A stretch of 64,000 bases of DNA from Zanthoxylum bungeanum. Its lineage: Eukaryota; Streptophyta; Magnoliopsida; Sapindales; Rutaceae. Position 1 is the stretch's first letter. Each line of letters begins with the position of its first letter. Under the pieces are notes generated by a model, which was not told where the DNA came from, ran no database searches, and saw only the letters and a list, made by a program, of their open reading frames with translations. This document shows positions 24,437 through 36,432 of this stretch, in pieces. The stretch is from assembly GCA_019454045.1 (NCBI GenBank), contig SKCR01015020.1, positions 24,719-88,718 of the forward strand. Reading direction: 5' to 3'. The position numbers were made by a program, and so were the translations under genes.

Positions 24437-24820
24437 CATGGCATTATAAAAAACATATCAAGCGCTCAACGCCCAAGTCACACTCGAGACTGAGCGAGGA
24501 ACGAATCAACCCTTGTCAACAAGATAGTAGACCATTCCATTTCAAATGTTCTAGACCCATATAATCATCTCAGCGGAATATAAATAATTCACAAAATATT
24601 TAAAACATGTGCAAGCATCGAGACAGACTCATGTCATCGTCATGCATGCTCATTATCAAATATTCCTTTATTCAAACGTCTCGACGAAAACACGGTGATG
24701 AATTATAAAACATGTAACAAGCGTCGAAACATAAAGCGTATTATCAAACAAACGTCTAGGAGGAAACATAATAATTATTCATAAAATATTAAAACACATA
24801 TCAAGCGTCGAGATAGAAAC
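24437..24820. repeat. Degenerate repeats with CAAGCGTCGAGA motif
   Basis: Four spaced copies of a phrase like ATAAAACATATCAAGCGTCG, near 24445, 24590, 24697 and 24784, spaced 90-150 bp. They are too degraded to give a clean unit. Confidence 0.5.
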
Positions 24821-26180
24821 AAATATTTTTCATTTTCAATCAAAAACCAAGTTATTCGAAATTTTCTTATTTTATCAAAAAGAAAAAATATTTTATATCG
24901 AATAGTCAAAGAACGAAATTCCAAAACATAAGCCAGGCAAGGCAAATCCTTCTTTTCAAATACGAACAAACAAAAATATCCACACACGGTTCAGAACTTT
25001 TCATTTGTTGACAATACTTTTCAAAACAACATACAAATCATTTATTTCAAAGGACAAGAAATCAGGATCATCCATATGCATAACAAATTCATTATCCAAT
25101 ACCAAGAATCCAAAACCTAAAGCCATACATTTCAATCACAACCTAACGACATAATCTAAAGCTTCACACAAGAATTCAGACATAGGATGACACATATATT
25201 GGCTTATACATACAAGCTCGTACATGATCCATTACTTATTTTAAATTAGGTATAAAATAGAAGAGTCCGAACAGAATCCTAACCAGTACTTCTAAACAGT
25301 TACTCATAAGTCAATCATATTACAAGGCATACTTCAAATCTATCAAACATAGGTATACAACTCATACACCGAGGAGTCCTATTATCAAATTACATTCTAA
25401 TAGCATAATTCAATCTTCTTACTAACGTCTTTACCCTTATAACTTAAGGTTTTTATAATTACTTCTACCAAACTACCCAAACTCGTGACTTTAATCGTCC
25501 CAAACTCGTGTGGTTTAGATCTAACCTATTCGTACTTGTTTCATGCTAGCAAATGCTTTCCTAATGGCTATCATTTCTTCTCAACTCATGAATCTCTTAA
25601 CACTTCAAATTGTCAAAATCTAGAGTTTCATTCCTTCATACCTACTGTGAATTTCAACTCATTTCATGCAAATTTTAAGACCAATAATACAATCACATCA
25701 CATTTAATTCAAGCCTTAACATTCGGACAAAGCACTCATTTTATAACCTTTCTGATTCTAACAAACTCCATGCATATATCGTGTCTTTAATCACTCATCT
25801 AAACAAAATTAACTATCTAAACATGCTAAAAACCCCCCAAAATCCACATGGTTCAAAGTGGGTTTCAAGAAACCCGCAACACAGACAATGTAAACCAATC
25901 CAAATCATGCACATATCTTACTAATGACAACTCATTAAGTATGAATAATATCATAATAAAGTGAAATATTGCAAAATTGAAATGGGTCAAAATCCTAACG
26001 TGAGAAAATGTAAAATAACCATGAGAATGAAAGTGAGGAAGTTTATCTAGACTTCCTAAAGTTTGGAACCCATGAGAATCCTCAAGATTTGGCTTGATTT
26101 AGAGGAGAAATTAAGTATTGTGGAGGGGAAGTATCATGAGAGATTGAGAAGATAAAAATGAGAGAAAAATCTAAATGGAC

Positions 26181-26190
26181 CTATTTATAG
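26181..26190 (-). promoter_or_regulatory. Probable TATA box of the minus LTR
   Basis: CTATAAATAG on the minus strand, the same 10-mer as at 63881-63890 in another minus LTR-like region. The position about 390 bp from the LTR start fits a U3 promoter. Confidence 0.5.
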
Positions 26191-26633
26191 TGGGCCGAAA
26201 TTTCCAGATTTCTATCTAAAAATCGCAGTTGCGTTTGAATGCCTGTCGAATGCTACACGCACGCAAGGAATTCTGCCTGGTTTCGTTCGAACACCAGCCA
26301 AACGTGACTCAAATTAGAGCTCTCTAGAAAACACGTTAGAAAGAGATAACGAATGCACCACAAACGCCAATACCGATATGCGTTCGAACTCATGAGCAAA
26401 CGCAACACGAACGCAAACATTCTAAAGTTGAAATTCTAAGGAAAAATGAGACCTAAATGCTGATAAACTCAGACCGTAGCCTCGGTCATCATGCATACAT
26501 ACTACGCCAGTGATACACATCACATACATGACCATGATAAACTTACTGAACATGCCAAATACCTTGGGTGTTACACATTGAATGACACATTAAAATATAG
26601 AATCGAATTACATTAACACTATTGTCTTTTAAA

Positions 26634-26663
26634 CTAGTCGGAATCCCGCGCGTTGCTCGAGTT
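26634..26663 (-). mobile_element. Possible Helitron 3' end, minus orientation
   Basis: Read on the minus strand, a CG-rich imperfect hairpin (CAACGCGCGGG) is followed about 10 bases later by CTAG at 26634-26637. Plant Helitrons end in a short GC hairpin followed by CTRR. Stem pairing is damaged here and the other end was not found. Confidence 0.35.
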
Positions 26664-26697
26664 CCTCTTTTTTATGTTTTTTTTTTAAAAAAAATTA

Positions 26698-26729
<32 letters not shown>

Positions 26730-27059
26730 ATGAGGGGACGCGCGCACATGTGTTAATTTTTTAAATTAATTTTCCGCTTGCTGCATACATATATTTTTTA
26801 CTTAATAGTATTTCTAACCTCCATATGCACTTTAGCACATTTCTTGAAATGCTTTCTAGATGAAATGCAACTCATGCATTGCACTTTAGAGTTATTGTTT
26901 CATATGTTGTATGCATATATATACACACACAATTTTCATCATGTAATGTATTTGAAAGCTTAAAATTATAAACAAATAATAATGACATGGAAATTGGGAA
27001 TAGAATTTATCATTTTATATTTTTTCAGTATATTTTCATGCGTGCATCCACCATGGGTG

Positions 27060-27061
<2 letters not shown>
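26664..27061. other. AT-rich spacer with dinucleotide microsatellite
   Basis: Contains a compound (AT)n(GT)n tract at about 26698-26732. Bases about 26990-27050 recur on the other side of CopS at 31853-31912. No gene seen. Confidence 0.6.
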
Positions 27062-27098
<37 letters not shown>

Positions 27099-27113
27099 AA
27101 TAATAATAATAAT
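27062..27113 (+). repeat. (AAC)n(AAT)n microsatellite at CopS left edge
   Basis: About eleven AAC units followed by about six AAT units run directly into the LTR. A shorter AAT/AAC tract (31827-31849) lies at the right edge, so CopS probably inserted into a microsatellite. Confidence 0.9.
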
Positions 27114-28227
27114 TGAAAGTTCGCGATTAGCCAAGGTTCTGACCCTATGCAGAATTAAACACAATGATCAAGATAAGTCATGATTACTGTAACTATGGAA
27201 TTCTAACAGACAACTACAATATCAACCAATTATAATATAATATCAAAATATTAATTCAATGTAAAATATAAATGCAAAAAAAATAAACATCACACAAAAT
27301 CAACACAATATTTTGGTGACGAAGTGGAAAACTCGTGCGAGTAAAAAACCACTCCGGGTATCTCGGCTACCGGCCGAATCTACTATGTAGAGAAAAACTT
27401 ACAGCGATGGTCAAGACCTATGGTGGCAACTCCACCGACTCAAGTACCTCTAGACTGCAAGAACTCAAGGAACTCATCAAGCCCGTATCCCATGATTTTC
27501 TTCAGAACCTCTGAAGTCTCTGAGTAGATTGTCTCTGCACCTTTAAACGCCAGAACTCTGACTACCAATCTTCCTCCTAAAGAACTCTGAAGGCTTAGAA
27601 AGTTGGGTTTGGTTGTGTTGATGGTAAATCAAAGAAAGGTTTCACCAAACATACAGAAGACATGAGAAGCAAGGAGTCTTCAAGGTGAAATCAAAAAAGT
27701 TGAAAGCTATCAATGTTTTTTGCTCAAAGGAATTGTGTTTCAACACTTGTGAAGGTGGCTCAATGTTTGTTTATATAGGTAGGGCAAAGGAAAAGGGTTT
27801 TCTAGTGTTATTTTGGCTTAAAAACATATCTAAGGTATCCTACTTATGTACGGGAATTCGAAAGCACTTCAAACACAAAGTTTCTACTTGAAAACGTTCG
27901 AACAGAAATTAGAACGCCACACGAACGTGGGTGGCGGACTGGTTTTCAGGTACAAATTAAAATGCTTGTAACTTTCTCGTCCCTTGGCCAAATCATGCGT
28001 TCTTTATATGTACGCGATCGTCTTCGAGTATACTTTCCAATGCCACTGATCTCATATCAATTAGAGCTCTATATATTCTTTATTATACAAAAGAGTGAAT
28101 ATTACTCGGATAACTCCATCAGATTTTGTCCAAATACTTGTCCAATTGCTCTGAGATCTTCAAGACTCATTACAACTCCATTGAAATTATTTTGCTATAG
28201 AAATTGCCAATAAAAATAGAACTAACA
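27114..28227 (-). repeat. CopS 3' LTR
   Basis: 1114 bp; on the minus strand it starts TGTTAGTTC and ends AACTTTCA. It is highly similar to 30749-31830. Near 27890-27940 it carries the GAACGCCACACGAACG module. Confidence 0.85.
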
Positions 28228-29639
28228 ATCTTTCCCTTTGGTATTCCGTGACAAAACACTACCTAATACAAAGACTACGGTAAAAAACCCAAAAAAAAAT
28301 AGCCAACTGTCAACCATCACAACAGTGACTTATTACATTAAGAATCGATCTAATACCTAACCAGGTAGTCTTGAAATCTATGCCACCTCAACAACAAACC
28401 TGCTTACCTGAAACATCCACAATAACAATATACCGTGAAAAGCATTGGGATTATCAAGTATTAACATAAAGTAAGTATAAATCTCATGCATGTACAAGTA
28501 GATATCCTTCTCCCTTTAATCTTAACTCTATTTAAAACGGAAATATCATATGGATAATCTACGATAATACTCCCCCTTAAACTACTCTCCCACTTTTTGT
28601 CACGAAATGACAAAGGATGAAGGTACCGGGATAAACAACAAGAGGTAACTCATGCAAGAGTATATGCAAACAGAATTTACTCCCCCTCACTAACAGGCCC
28701 ACACAGTTAGCATATGATCAAACGGGAAGTAAACACTTAGAGATTGCAAATAAGGAATGTATGCAAAAACTTGAAGCATACACAGGCACACAATGAGGTA
28801 AAAATAAATGCATATTAAAAACTAACTGAAACATCACTTCAAGCAAATACAATGATACCCCGTCAGTATTCAGTTGTTTATGACATTAAATAATATACAT
28901 CATTTTAAGTTTGGCTAAATACAACACTTATGCATATGACATAAATACCAAAGCATAACAAGCACTTGCGTGAAAAATAAGTGCACAACGAAGCAAGGCT
29001 TAAGACCTTATTTTATGAGCTAGACACAGCCAAAGAAATACATCTCTTAACAAACCAAGTCCACAAAATAGATGTTCAAACCCATCACCACTAGGACCTG
29101 AAATTAAGCAACATTGGTTGCATGCTATGATATTTTCCCCATAACAATCATGAGCTCATAAATAACAACTCTTTCGAGTGAAGGGTTTTTGCCCTTATCT
29201 TTTGAATTTGGCCCATTGACTCTTTTTCACTTGAGTCTCATGAAATTTTTTTTTTATTTCTTTTTGCTTTTATAAGGGGATAGTAAAGTCATCTAGTCAA
29301 AGCTCACACTATTTTAGTGAACAAAGTATGGAAGAAATTAGATTGCTAGTCCAAAAACTCATACATGCGACCAAGCATTGACATAATAAAATCGTGTATG
29401 TGAAGTGCAAACACAAGATATACCAAGAGTTTTTATCTCACCCACATATGAATATAGAGCATCAAGAAAAAGAAAAGCATATTATACATGCATAACCATA
29501 TATCCTACATACCGGGATCACATGCACATACTATTCATGCTCTAACAAGCCAAAAAAAAATTTGGTCCTTTTCAATTTATATTTTTTTTTTGTATTTTTC
29601 AGATTGTAACACAAAGAAATAAAGACACACATGGCTTGT
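28228..29639 (-). other. CopS 3' internal region
   Basis: No coding sequence recognised on either strand. AT-rich, with minus-strand purine runs such as AAGGGGGAG near 28570. Confidence 0.5.
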
Positions 29640-29747
29640 CAGTATCCAATGGTACGTGGAGTTGTATCCCGAGTACAGATCATACTACTGTCCATTCAGA
29701 ATCGGCTATGAAATTTATGTCCGGGTTTCCATCCTATATACCAGGCG
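29640..29747 (-). repeat. Tat-LTR-like module inside CopS
   Basis: About 100 bp with GGTACGTGGAGTTGTATCCC and GGGTTTCCATCCTATATACC, closely matching 12303-12405 of GyT2 and the complement of about 7210-7315 of GyT1. It marks a piece of Tat-type LTR, or a shared module, between the gag remnant and the 3' region of a copia element. Confidence 0.75.
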
Positions 29748-29860
29748 ACAAATAACAAAAACAAGACACACACACCCATATACAGTGAAAAGAAAATAAA
29801 CGTGCAAAAACATAAAACACACACATGGCACTGGATACCATGGGGTCTATTACCCCTCTC

Positions 29861-30704
29861 CTATCTAGAATCACTCTTGATATGTCTACTCTCTCTAGGC
29901 CTATCCTCTCTATCCCTATCACTACTATGGCCAATCTTCTTCAGCTTAAGAAATTTCTTAAACTTCTTTGCAAACAATGCCAAATCATGATCTGTGTGGG
30001 TATCGTCATCACTAGACGGATCATGAACAACTTCCTTCGCGATCTTCATCGCTATAGTTTTGGGCTTTTGATACCCATGAAATTTCTTCTCATAAACATG
30101 TAGCTTTCCTACAAGGTCATCTAATTTAAGTTGATCGAGGTCAATGCTTTCCTCGATGGTGGTAATCTTGGGTTGGAACTTCTCAGACATGGATTTAAGG
30201 ATTTTCCTAACAATCCTACTGGTATAGATAGTCTCACCTAGGTTAAAGCTTGAGTTAACGACATCGCTAATCTCAACGTAGAACTCATCAAAGGTCTCAT
30301 CATCTTTCATATGAGCGACCTCAAACCTAGTGGCTAAATCCTGGAGTTTATTATTTTTAATAGACAATGTGCCCTCATGCACAGTCTACAGGATGTCCCA
30401 AGCATCCTTGGATATTTCACACATGGAGATTCTCCTAAATTCAGCAGAACATACAGTACCATGTATGGCATTAACAGCCTTACTGTTCCTATTGCTAGCA
30501 TCAAATTCGTCATTGGTCCATGTCAATTTATCTTTAGGGGAATATACCCCATCAACTATAACTACGGGAGGTTTCCACCCGTATTCTACTGTCATCCAGA
30601 CTCTCTCATCTAAGGACTTAAGGAACGCTCTCATGTGAACCTTCCAATGTAAATATTATGTGCCATCAAAAAATGACGGACAATTTAAGGGTTGACTACG
30701 TTCC
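29861..30704 (-). pseudogene. CopS gag pseudogene (copia UBN2-type)
   Basis: A minus-strand start near 30704 gives MERSQPLNCPSFFDGT, then a stop, then HWKVHMRAFLKSLDERVWM. A second stop falls right after KDAWDIL (near 30386), then TVHEGTLSIKNNKLQDLATR continues for 173 codons through DDETFDEFYVEISDVVNSS and EKFQPKITTIEESIDLDQLK to a stop at 29861. This is the gag-polypeptide domain of copia elements (PF14223 family). The stop after WDIL replaces a usually conserved Gln and fits CAG to TAG. The CCHC knuckle and everything beyond are missing. Confidence 0.85.
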
Positions 30705-30733
30705 ATAGGTAACGGGTCAAAGATCGAGTTCAG

Positions 30734-30746
30734 GCTCTGATACCAA
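30734..30746 (-). other. CopS primer-binding site
   Basis: TGGTATCAGAGCC on the minus strand, two bases from the LTR end; initiator-Met type. Confidence 0.9.
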
Positions 30747-30748
30747 TT

Positions 30749-31830
30749 GAAAGTTCACGATTAGCCAAGGTTCTGACCCTATGCGAAATTAACACAATGA
30801 TCAAGACAATTCTTGATTACTGTAACTATGGAATTCTAACAAGCAACTACAATATCAACCAATTATAATATAATACCAAAATATTAATTCAATGTAAAAT
30901 ATAAATGCAAAAAATAAATAAACATCACACAAAATCAACACAATATTTTAGTAACGAACTGGAAAACTCGTGCGAGTAAAAAACCACTCCGGGTATCTCG
31001 GCTACCATCCCAATCCACTATGTAGAGGAAACTTACAGCGATGGTCAAGAACCTATGGTGGCAACTCCACCGACTCAAGTACCTCTAGACTGCAAGAACT
31101 CAAGGAACTCCTCAAGCCCGTATCCCACGGTTTTCTTCAGAACCTCTGAAGTCTCTGAGTAGATTGTCTCTGCACATTTAAACGCTAGAACTCCGACTAC
31201 CAATCTTCCTCCTAAAGAACCATGAAGGCTTAGAAAATTGAGTTTGGTTGTGTTGGTGGTAAATCAAAGAAAGGTTTCACCAAACATACAAAAGACAGGA
31301 GAAGCAAGGAGTCTTCATGGTGAAATCAAGAATGTTGAAAGCTATCAATATTTTTTGCTCAAAGGAATTGTGTTTCAACACTTGTGAATGTGGCTCAATG
31401 TTTGTTTATATATGTAGGGCAAAGGAAAATGGTTTCCTAGTGTTATTTTGACTTAAAAATGTGTCTAAAGTATTATACTTACGCACGGGAGTTTGAACGC
31501 ACTTCAAACGCAACTCAAACGCAAAGTTTCTGCCTGAAAATGTTCGAACGGAAATACGAACGCCACACGAACGCAGGTCGCGGACTGGTTTTCAGGTACA
31601 ACTTAAAACGCTTGTAATTTTCTCGTCCCTTGGCCAAATCATGCGTTCGAGTCTACTTTCCAATGCCACTGATCTCATATTAATTGGAGCTCTAAATATT
31701 ATGGAATATTCAAAAGAGTGAACATTACTTGGATAACTCCATCAGATTTTGTCCAAATACTTGTCCAATTGCTCCGAGATCTTCAAGACTCATTACAACT
31801 CAATTGAACTTGTTTTGTACGGACATTAAT
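30749..31830 (-). repeat. CopS 5' LTR
   Basis: Direct repeat of 27114-28227. Its outer (right) terminus differs from the other copy and runs into AAT/AAC repeats, so the exact boundary (about 31825-31849) is uncertain. Confidence 0.8.
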
Positions 31831-31849
31831 AATAACAACAACAACAACA

Positions 31850-34597
31850 TAGGAATTGTGAATAGAATTTATCATCTTGTATTTTTCCAAAACCTTTTCA
31901 TGCATGCATCAAATGGATGCACAATAATTATTCAAAAAAAATATATAAACAAAAATTAGACCATGTATACTTAATCTCGAGCAATTAAAGAGAGATATGA
32001 TTGCAAGGTTTTTTTTTTTCCAAGTGTTGATATTTAATCATATTAATTGTTGTTTGCATGTGTTTGATTCTTGAAACAACTTAACGTCCTAGATTACTTC
32101 TTCAAGCATTTTGCTTATATATAAATGAATTAAACTAAAATATTAACTTAAATATTATTATTCTTATAATAAATCAATAACACATGAAAATCACCAATTT
32201 CATTAATTACATTTGAAGTATCCAATGAACATAAACCAATACCAAAGAACTTTACCAATACCAAAGTTAATTAATGATAAATAATTTTACAAGTTTTATC
32301 TAAATCATTCTCGGTGCATTGAATCTCTACCAAATAAGGGGAAACGATTTAAAAATGTTATTTTTATATATATAAAGATGACAAATAATAAAATCTTGAA
32401 CAATCATATTTTCTGATGAAATGAGCCTCATGAATTTTTTAGAGATGGCAAATTAGTTTTAATGTTTGCAGCTGAGAAGGTACAATAATTCTACAACAAC
32501 CCAAGTTCTACTATGCAATCGTGCTACCATATCAATTATGTAATAATCTAATAATATCTTGACAGATATATTAAAAATATTAAAAAAATAATTGAATAAA
32601 TGATAATTATATTTAATATAATTTTATATGATCAATTGATGAACGTCAATAATACAATAGTAAAATTAAAGAATAATGTGGTTTGAATTCAATAAAAGAC
32701 TTAAATTTGCATTTCATAATTATGAAAAAAAGAGTCACCCTCAAAATTCAGGATGCATGGGTCGTTTGAATATATATGAGAAAGTAACAGTGCTAAGAAT
32801 AATGAAGATTTTAAGAAAATGTATGGAAGCTACTTGTAAGCAATTGTTTTTGTTATTTCAATTCTCAATACAACCAAACTTAAAGAGCATTTTTAGTTAA
32901 AATTTTGAATATATGTTAGTTACAGATTTTTTTATTTTATTATTATTATCATTAAAAATGAAAAATTAATTGAATCGAAACAACCGAACCGAACCAATAA
33001 CTAGAAATAATTATAAATTTTTTCCAAAAAAAAAAGAACAATTTTTTAGAAAACTAAATGATTATAATTATGTCAGACACAAATATGAACACCTCTAATG
33101 AAGAGAGAGAATTATTAGAAAAAATTAGATAGTGTGGGGCTGAATTTGAATGGACATCAATTGTCATTTTACCTTATAGAGGGAATGTGAAGACTTCTTT
33201 TTCTAGTCTTTTGAGAAGACTTCCAAGTCAAAGCATTCATTAAAACCATTAAAATATTAATATTTGAAAAAAAAGGAAAAAGGAAAAAGAAAAAACTGCT
33301 GCAGTGCTGAGTTGCTTTTGAAATTATGGTATTGTTGATTGTGGTCGAATCTATTGAAAAACTGTGTGTAATATAAATTAAAGAAAATTTGATGGATGCA
33401 TCAGTCACATTTCCTTTTCAAATTATTTTAATATTTGCAACAATTTGTAATAAAAATAGAAAAAAATATATATTTTAATATATTAAAAAAGATATAATTA
33501 TATATCTAAATATATTTTTTTCTATCTTTTAATATAATCGAATAAGTTGAAAAATCCATCATTACAACAAGACTTTATATATATAATGTATTCGTTAAAC
33601 ATATCTTACTAAGCCCAGTGATAATGATTTTAAGGTTAAATTTAAAACTAAAAATGTTAACGTATTGTACATCACTTTTACCCAATTCTTTTTCAGTTTA
33701 GCCTTTTTTTCCCCAATAAAATAGTTGAAAATATGCATCATAAAAGTAACAAATTAAAGTTCTTGAGTATTCGTTAACTTTATTTGTAAAATTTAATGGA
33801 ACAGAGCAAGAATTTGAGATTCAAATTCGCACACACTAGAATTGGAGAGGATTTTATTTTTAAAAAAGAATTGTTATCATGATGTAGGATATTCGACTTT
33901 CGTAACTTAATGGGCCATAATTTAGACTAAATGTATCCGCTTTCGGTCCAAAATATGACGATAGAAATTATTAAGGAGATGTATATGGTGCTAATCAACT
34001 ATATCTCTTTGACCTGCGGATCATTTCCAAATTCTCTTTAAAATGACTCAAATCACATCTAACAGTTTATTTTCTATTTTCAAGGATTCTGTTAAGATTT
34101 TATTATCAAATATTTTTTTTCTAATTATCTTATTTTTTTGTTTTATTATGAATAAGATATTTTAATTATTTCATAATATTTCGGATTACTCCTTTAATAA
34201 TTTTCTCTTATTTAGGGCATAAAACAGTATTAAAATCCTAATTTTTCTTTTATCATTCATTCAATAAAATTATTAAACTTTTGTTGTTTTTAAATGTTTT
34301 TCGAGTCAATTGATATCAGAATTAGTTTTTTTTTTTTTTCCCTAACTATGACACCAAAAGATAATCAACATGGAGACAACAAAAAAACAAAACAAATTGA
34401 AGTATGTATTTGCCTTGAAACTCACTGTTTTGAAAAATAATATACATAGAAACAGTGAAGTTGAGTCTAGAAACTGGAAGCTTACAATGAAGCAAACTTA
34501 AGCATTATGACCATTTCAATGTTGAAATTATACTTTTAATGTTATGCTCACAAGACTGTCTGACCCTTATCTTTGAAATTTGAAACTTGAAACTAAC

Positions 34598-34638
<41 letters not shown>

Positions 34639-34729
34639 ACAATGATGTTGATGAAAGAGAACTTAGAAGACAATCAATGGTTAGGATTAAGAGAGATAAT
34701 GTATCCAAATGTTATCTTGATGTGGCTTA
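31850..34729. other. AT-rich region, no gene recognised
   Basis: Long poly-A/T runs and scattered short frames only. Bases 31853-31912 repeat the left flank of CopS. A pure (AT)n tract of about 38 bp lies at 34600-34637. Part of it may belong to the Helitron-like element whose 3' end is at 41963, since CACTA-2 interrupts whatever lies on both sides. Confidence 0.5.
34600..34637. repeat. (AT)n microsatellite
   Basis: About nineteen uninterrupted AT units. Confidence 0.95.
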
Positions 34730-34751
34730 ATTCACTATAAGAAAAATGCGA

Positions 34752-35128
34752 ATTAGAGACGGAAATATCCGTCGCTATTGGACTTCAGCGACGGAACAGA
34801 CGGAATTTTTCCGTCTCTGTTTTACTAGTCGCAAAGTTAAAATTTCCGTCGCTATAAATTGCTACAGAATTAATTCCGTCGCTATTTGGCGACGGACAAT
34901 TCCGTCGCTAATTTGCGACGGATAATTCCGTCGCTATTTAGCGAAGGATAATTCCGTCGCTAAATAGGGACGGACTTGTCCGTCGCAATATAGAGACGGA
35001 AATACCCGTCGCAAATTAGCGACGGACAAGTCCGTCTCTATTTAGCGACAGACAAGTCCGTCCCTATTTAGCGACGGAATTATCCGTCGCAAATTACCGA
35101 CGGAAATTTCCGTAGCTAATTAGTAGCA
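34752..35128. repeat. CACTA-2 left subterminal repeat array
   Basis: A near-continuous run of ATTTAGCGACGG / CCGTCGCTAAAT units in alternating orientation, about every 25-30 bp, one of the most regular arrays in the window. Confidence 0.85.
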
Positions 35129-36417
35129 AATGAATTTATTTTTTTTAATAAAATTGTATTTTTTTTAAATTCTTAAAGAAATTAAATTTATTTTAAACAA
35201 TATTAATATGAGTAAAATGATAAAATAAATAATTACTTAAATTATAAAAAAAACACAACAAATATTAAAATAAAAATTTTATTACATAAAAGTTATGTGT
35301 CAGACACATTGCCTCTAAAGGTCATTAAAGCTAAGAAACGTCATTACTAGATAAACAAATACCTAATGGGGCTTTCTTAATGCCAGTCAAGAATCTCGAT
35401 ACATGAACTAATTCAAGTCAATTCTTACTGCATAAGAAACTACTCTCTCTAAAGTATTATATCCTAAAAGGGATATCTATCTAAATTATCTATCATGACT
35501 TAGAAACTAAGTCATTAACCATCTTGATTTTTCAAGAAAATCGGAAGAACAGTTCCCGATGGTTTAGACCAATCTAATAATATCCTAGTCCAATAGTATC
35601 TAGAACCTATTCTAGAATAACTGCAACCAAAATTCAAGTCAGATAACATATCAAAATATGTGTGCAGTAAATAAAAGTTTATTCTATATAAACAATAGAA
35701 TAAGGAAACAAATAAGCGGCAATTTCCATAATAATACACACTGCCAAAGTTATGGAATATTTTAAACTTAGCAGTGCCTCCCACTATTTTACGTAATACC
35801 GTAATCCCCAACGGAAAAAACGAGAATTCAATAATTAAATCGAATTCCATAATGGGAAGTGGACCCCATAAATATATTTCGACTCACAGCAGAGGCACGG
35901 TCTCGCCTACGTATATTCACAGGTAGACAACTCATTGTCAATCACTCACTAGTGACTCCGAGGTTCCGGTCCTGGTCGTTTCTCGTTGTCGCTGCTAAGG
36001 CAGGCCCACAAGGAGACGTACCAAGGTTAAACTCATCAATGATAAACTCAAGTTACTTGCGTAACCCTGACAGCTAGGGCACGTTCAGGATTCCGCTTTC
36101 GCTTGAATTTATCTAGTATCTAATATACATCCGGCATAAATAAATCTCTATCGGCTACACCCTCACAGCAGAGGCACGGTCTCGGATGTAGTCACAGAAA
36201 AATATTTATAAACCGTATTGACAAGACGGACCAAGAAACAAGTATTCCAAATACTAGTTACTTTAAAACCTTATTAAGCGGGGATATTCCATTAAGTGTC
36301 ATACACCCTAAATCTAATCAAATTAGATTATAACATGCATGTATAAAGTCAAGAAAACATGATTAAACATTGAATTAAACAAGCTAATCATTTTAAAGGG
36401 GGCCTAGAATCAGACTC
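35129..36417 (-). other. CopD leader-like sequence (minus)
   Basis: Lies downstream (minus sense) of a PBS and shows no coding domain. CTCACAGCAGAGGCACGGTC occurs twice (about 35883 and 36166). Likely the untranslated leader of a truncated copia element. Confidence 0.45.
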
Positions 36418-36429
36418 GCTCTGATACCA
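36418..36429 (-). other. CopD primer-binding site
   Basis: TGGTATCAGAGC on the minus strand, three bases from the LTR end CCCCTTCA. Confidence 0.8.
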
Positions 36430-36432
36430 TTT

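Larger units (their letters stand above)
24007..26575 (-). mobile_element. Gypsy-type LTR in minus orientation (solo or truncated)
   Basis: The right edge reads as the complement of TGTAACACCCAAGG, a common plant gypsy LTR start. A minus-strand TATA box lies about 390 bp into it (26181-26190). I see no PBS, PPT or coding domain, so it is a solo LTR or an LTR fragment. The left end abuts CACTA-1 and is not defined. CG-rich words GCGTTCG and GTTCGAAC at about 26220-26425 match motifs in GyT2 and CopS. Confidence 0.6.
27114..31830 (-). mobile_element. CopS: internally deleted copia retrotransposon, minus strand
   Basis: Two direct LTR copies (27114-28227; 30749-about 31830) enclose 2.5 kb. A minus-strand initiator-Met PBS abuts the right LTR and a PPT-like AAAGGGAAAGAT lies by the left LTR on the minus strand. 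Only part of gag remains; protease, integrase, RT and RNase H are gone. Repeated cut-down sequence and two gag nonsense codons show it is inactive. Large gag and LTR style recall SIRE/Maximus-type elements, which is a guess. Confidence 0.85.

Noticed and set aside
27962..28213. 83-codon frame in the CopS LTR
   Set aside because: Lies in an LTR and is not kept in the second LTR copy.
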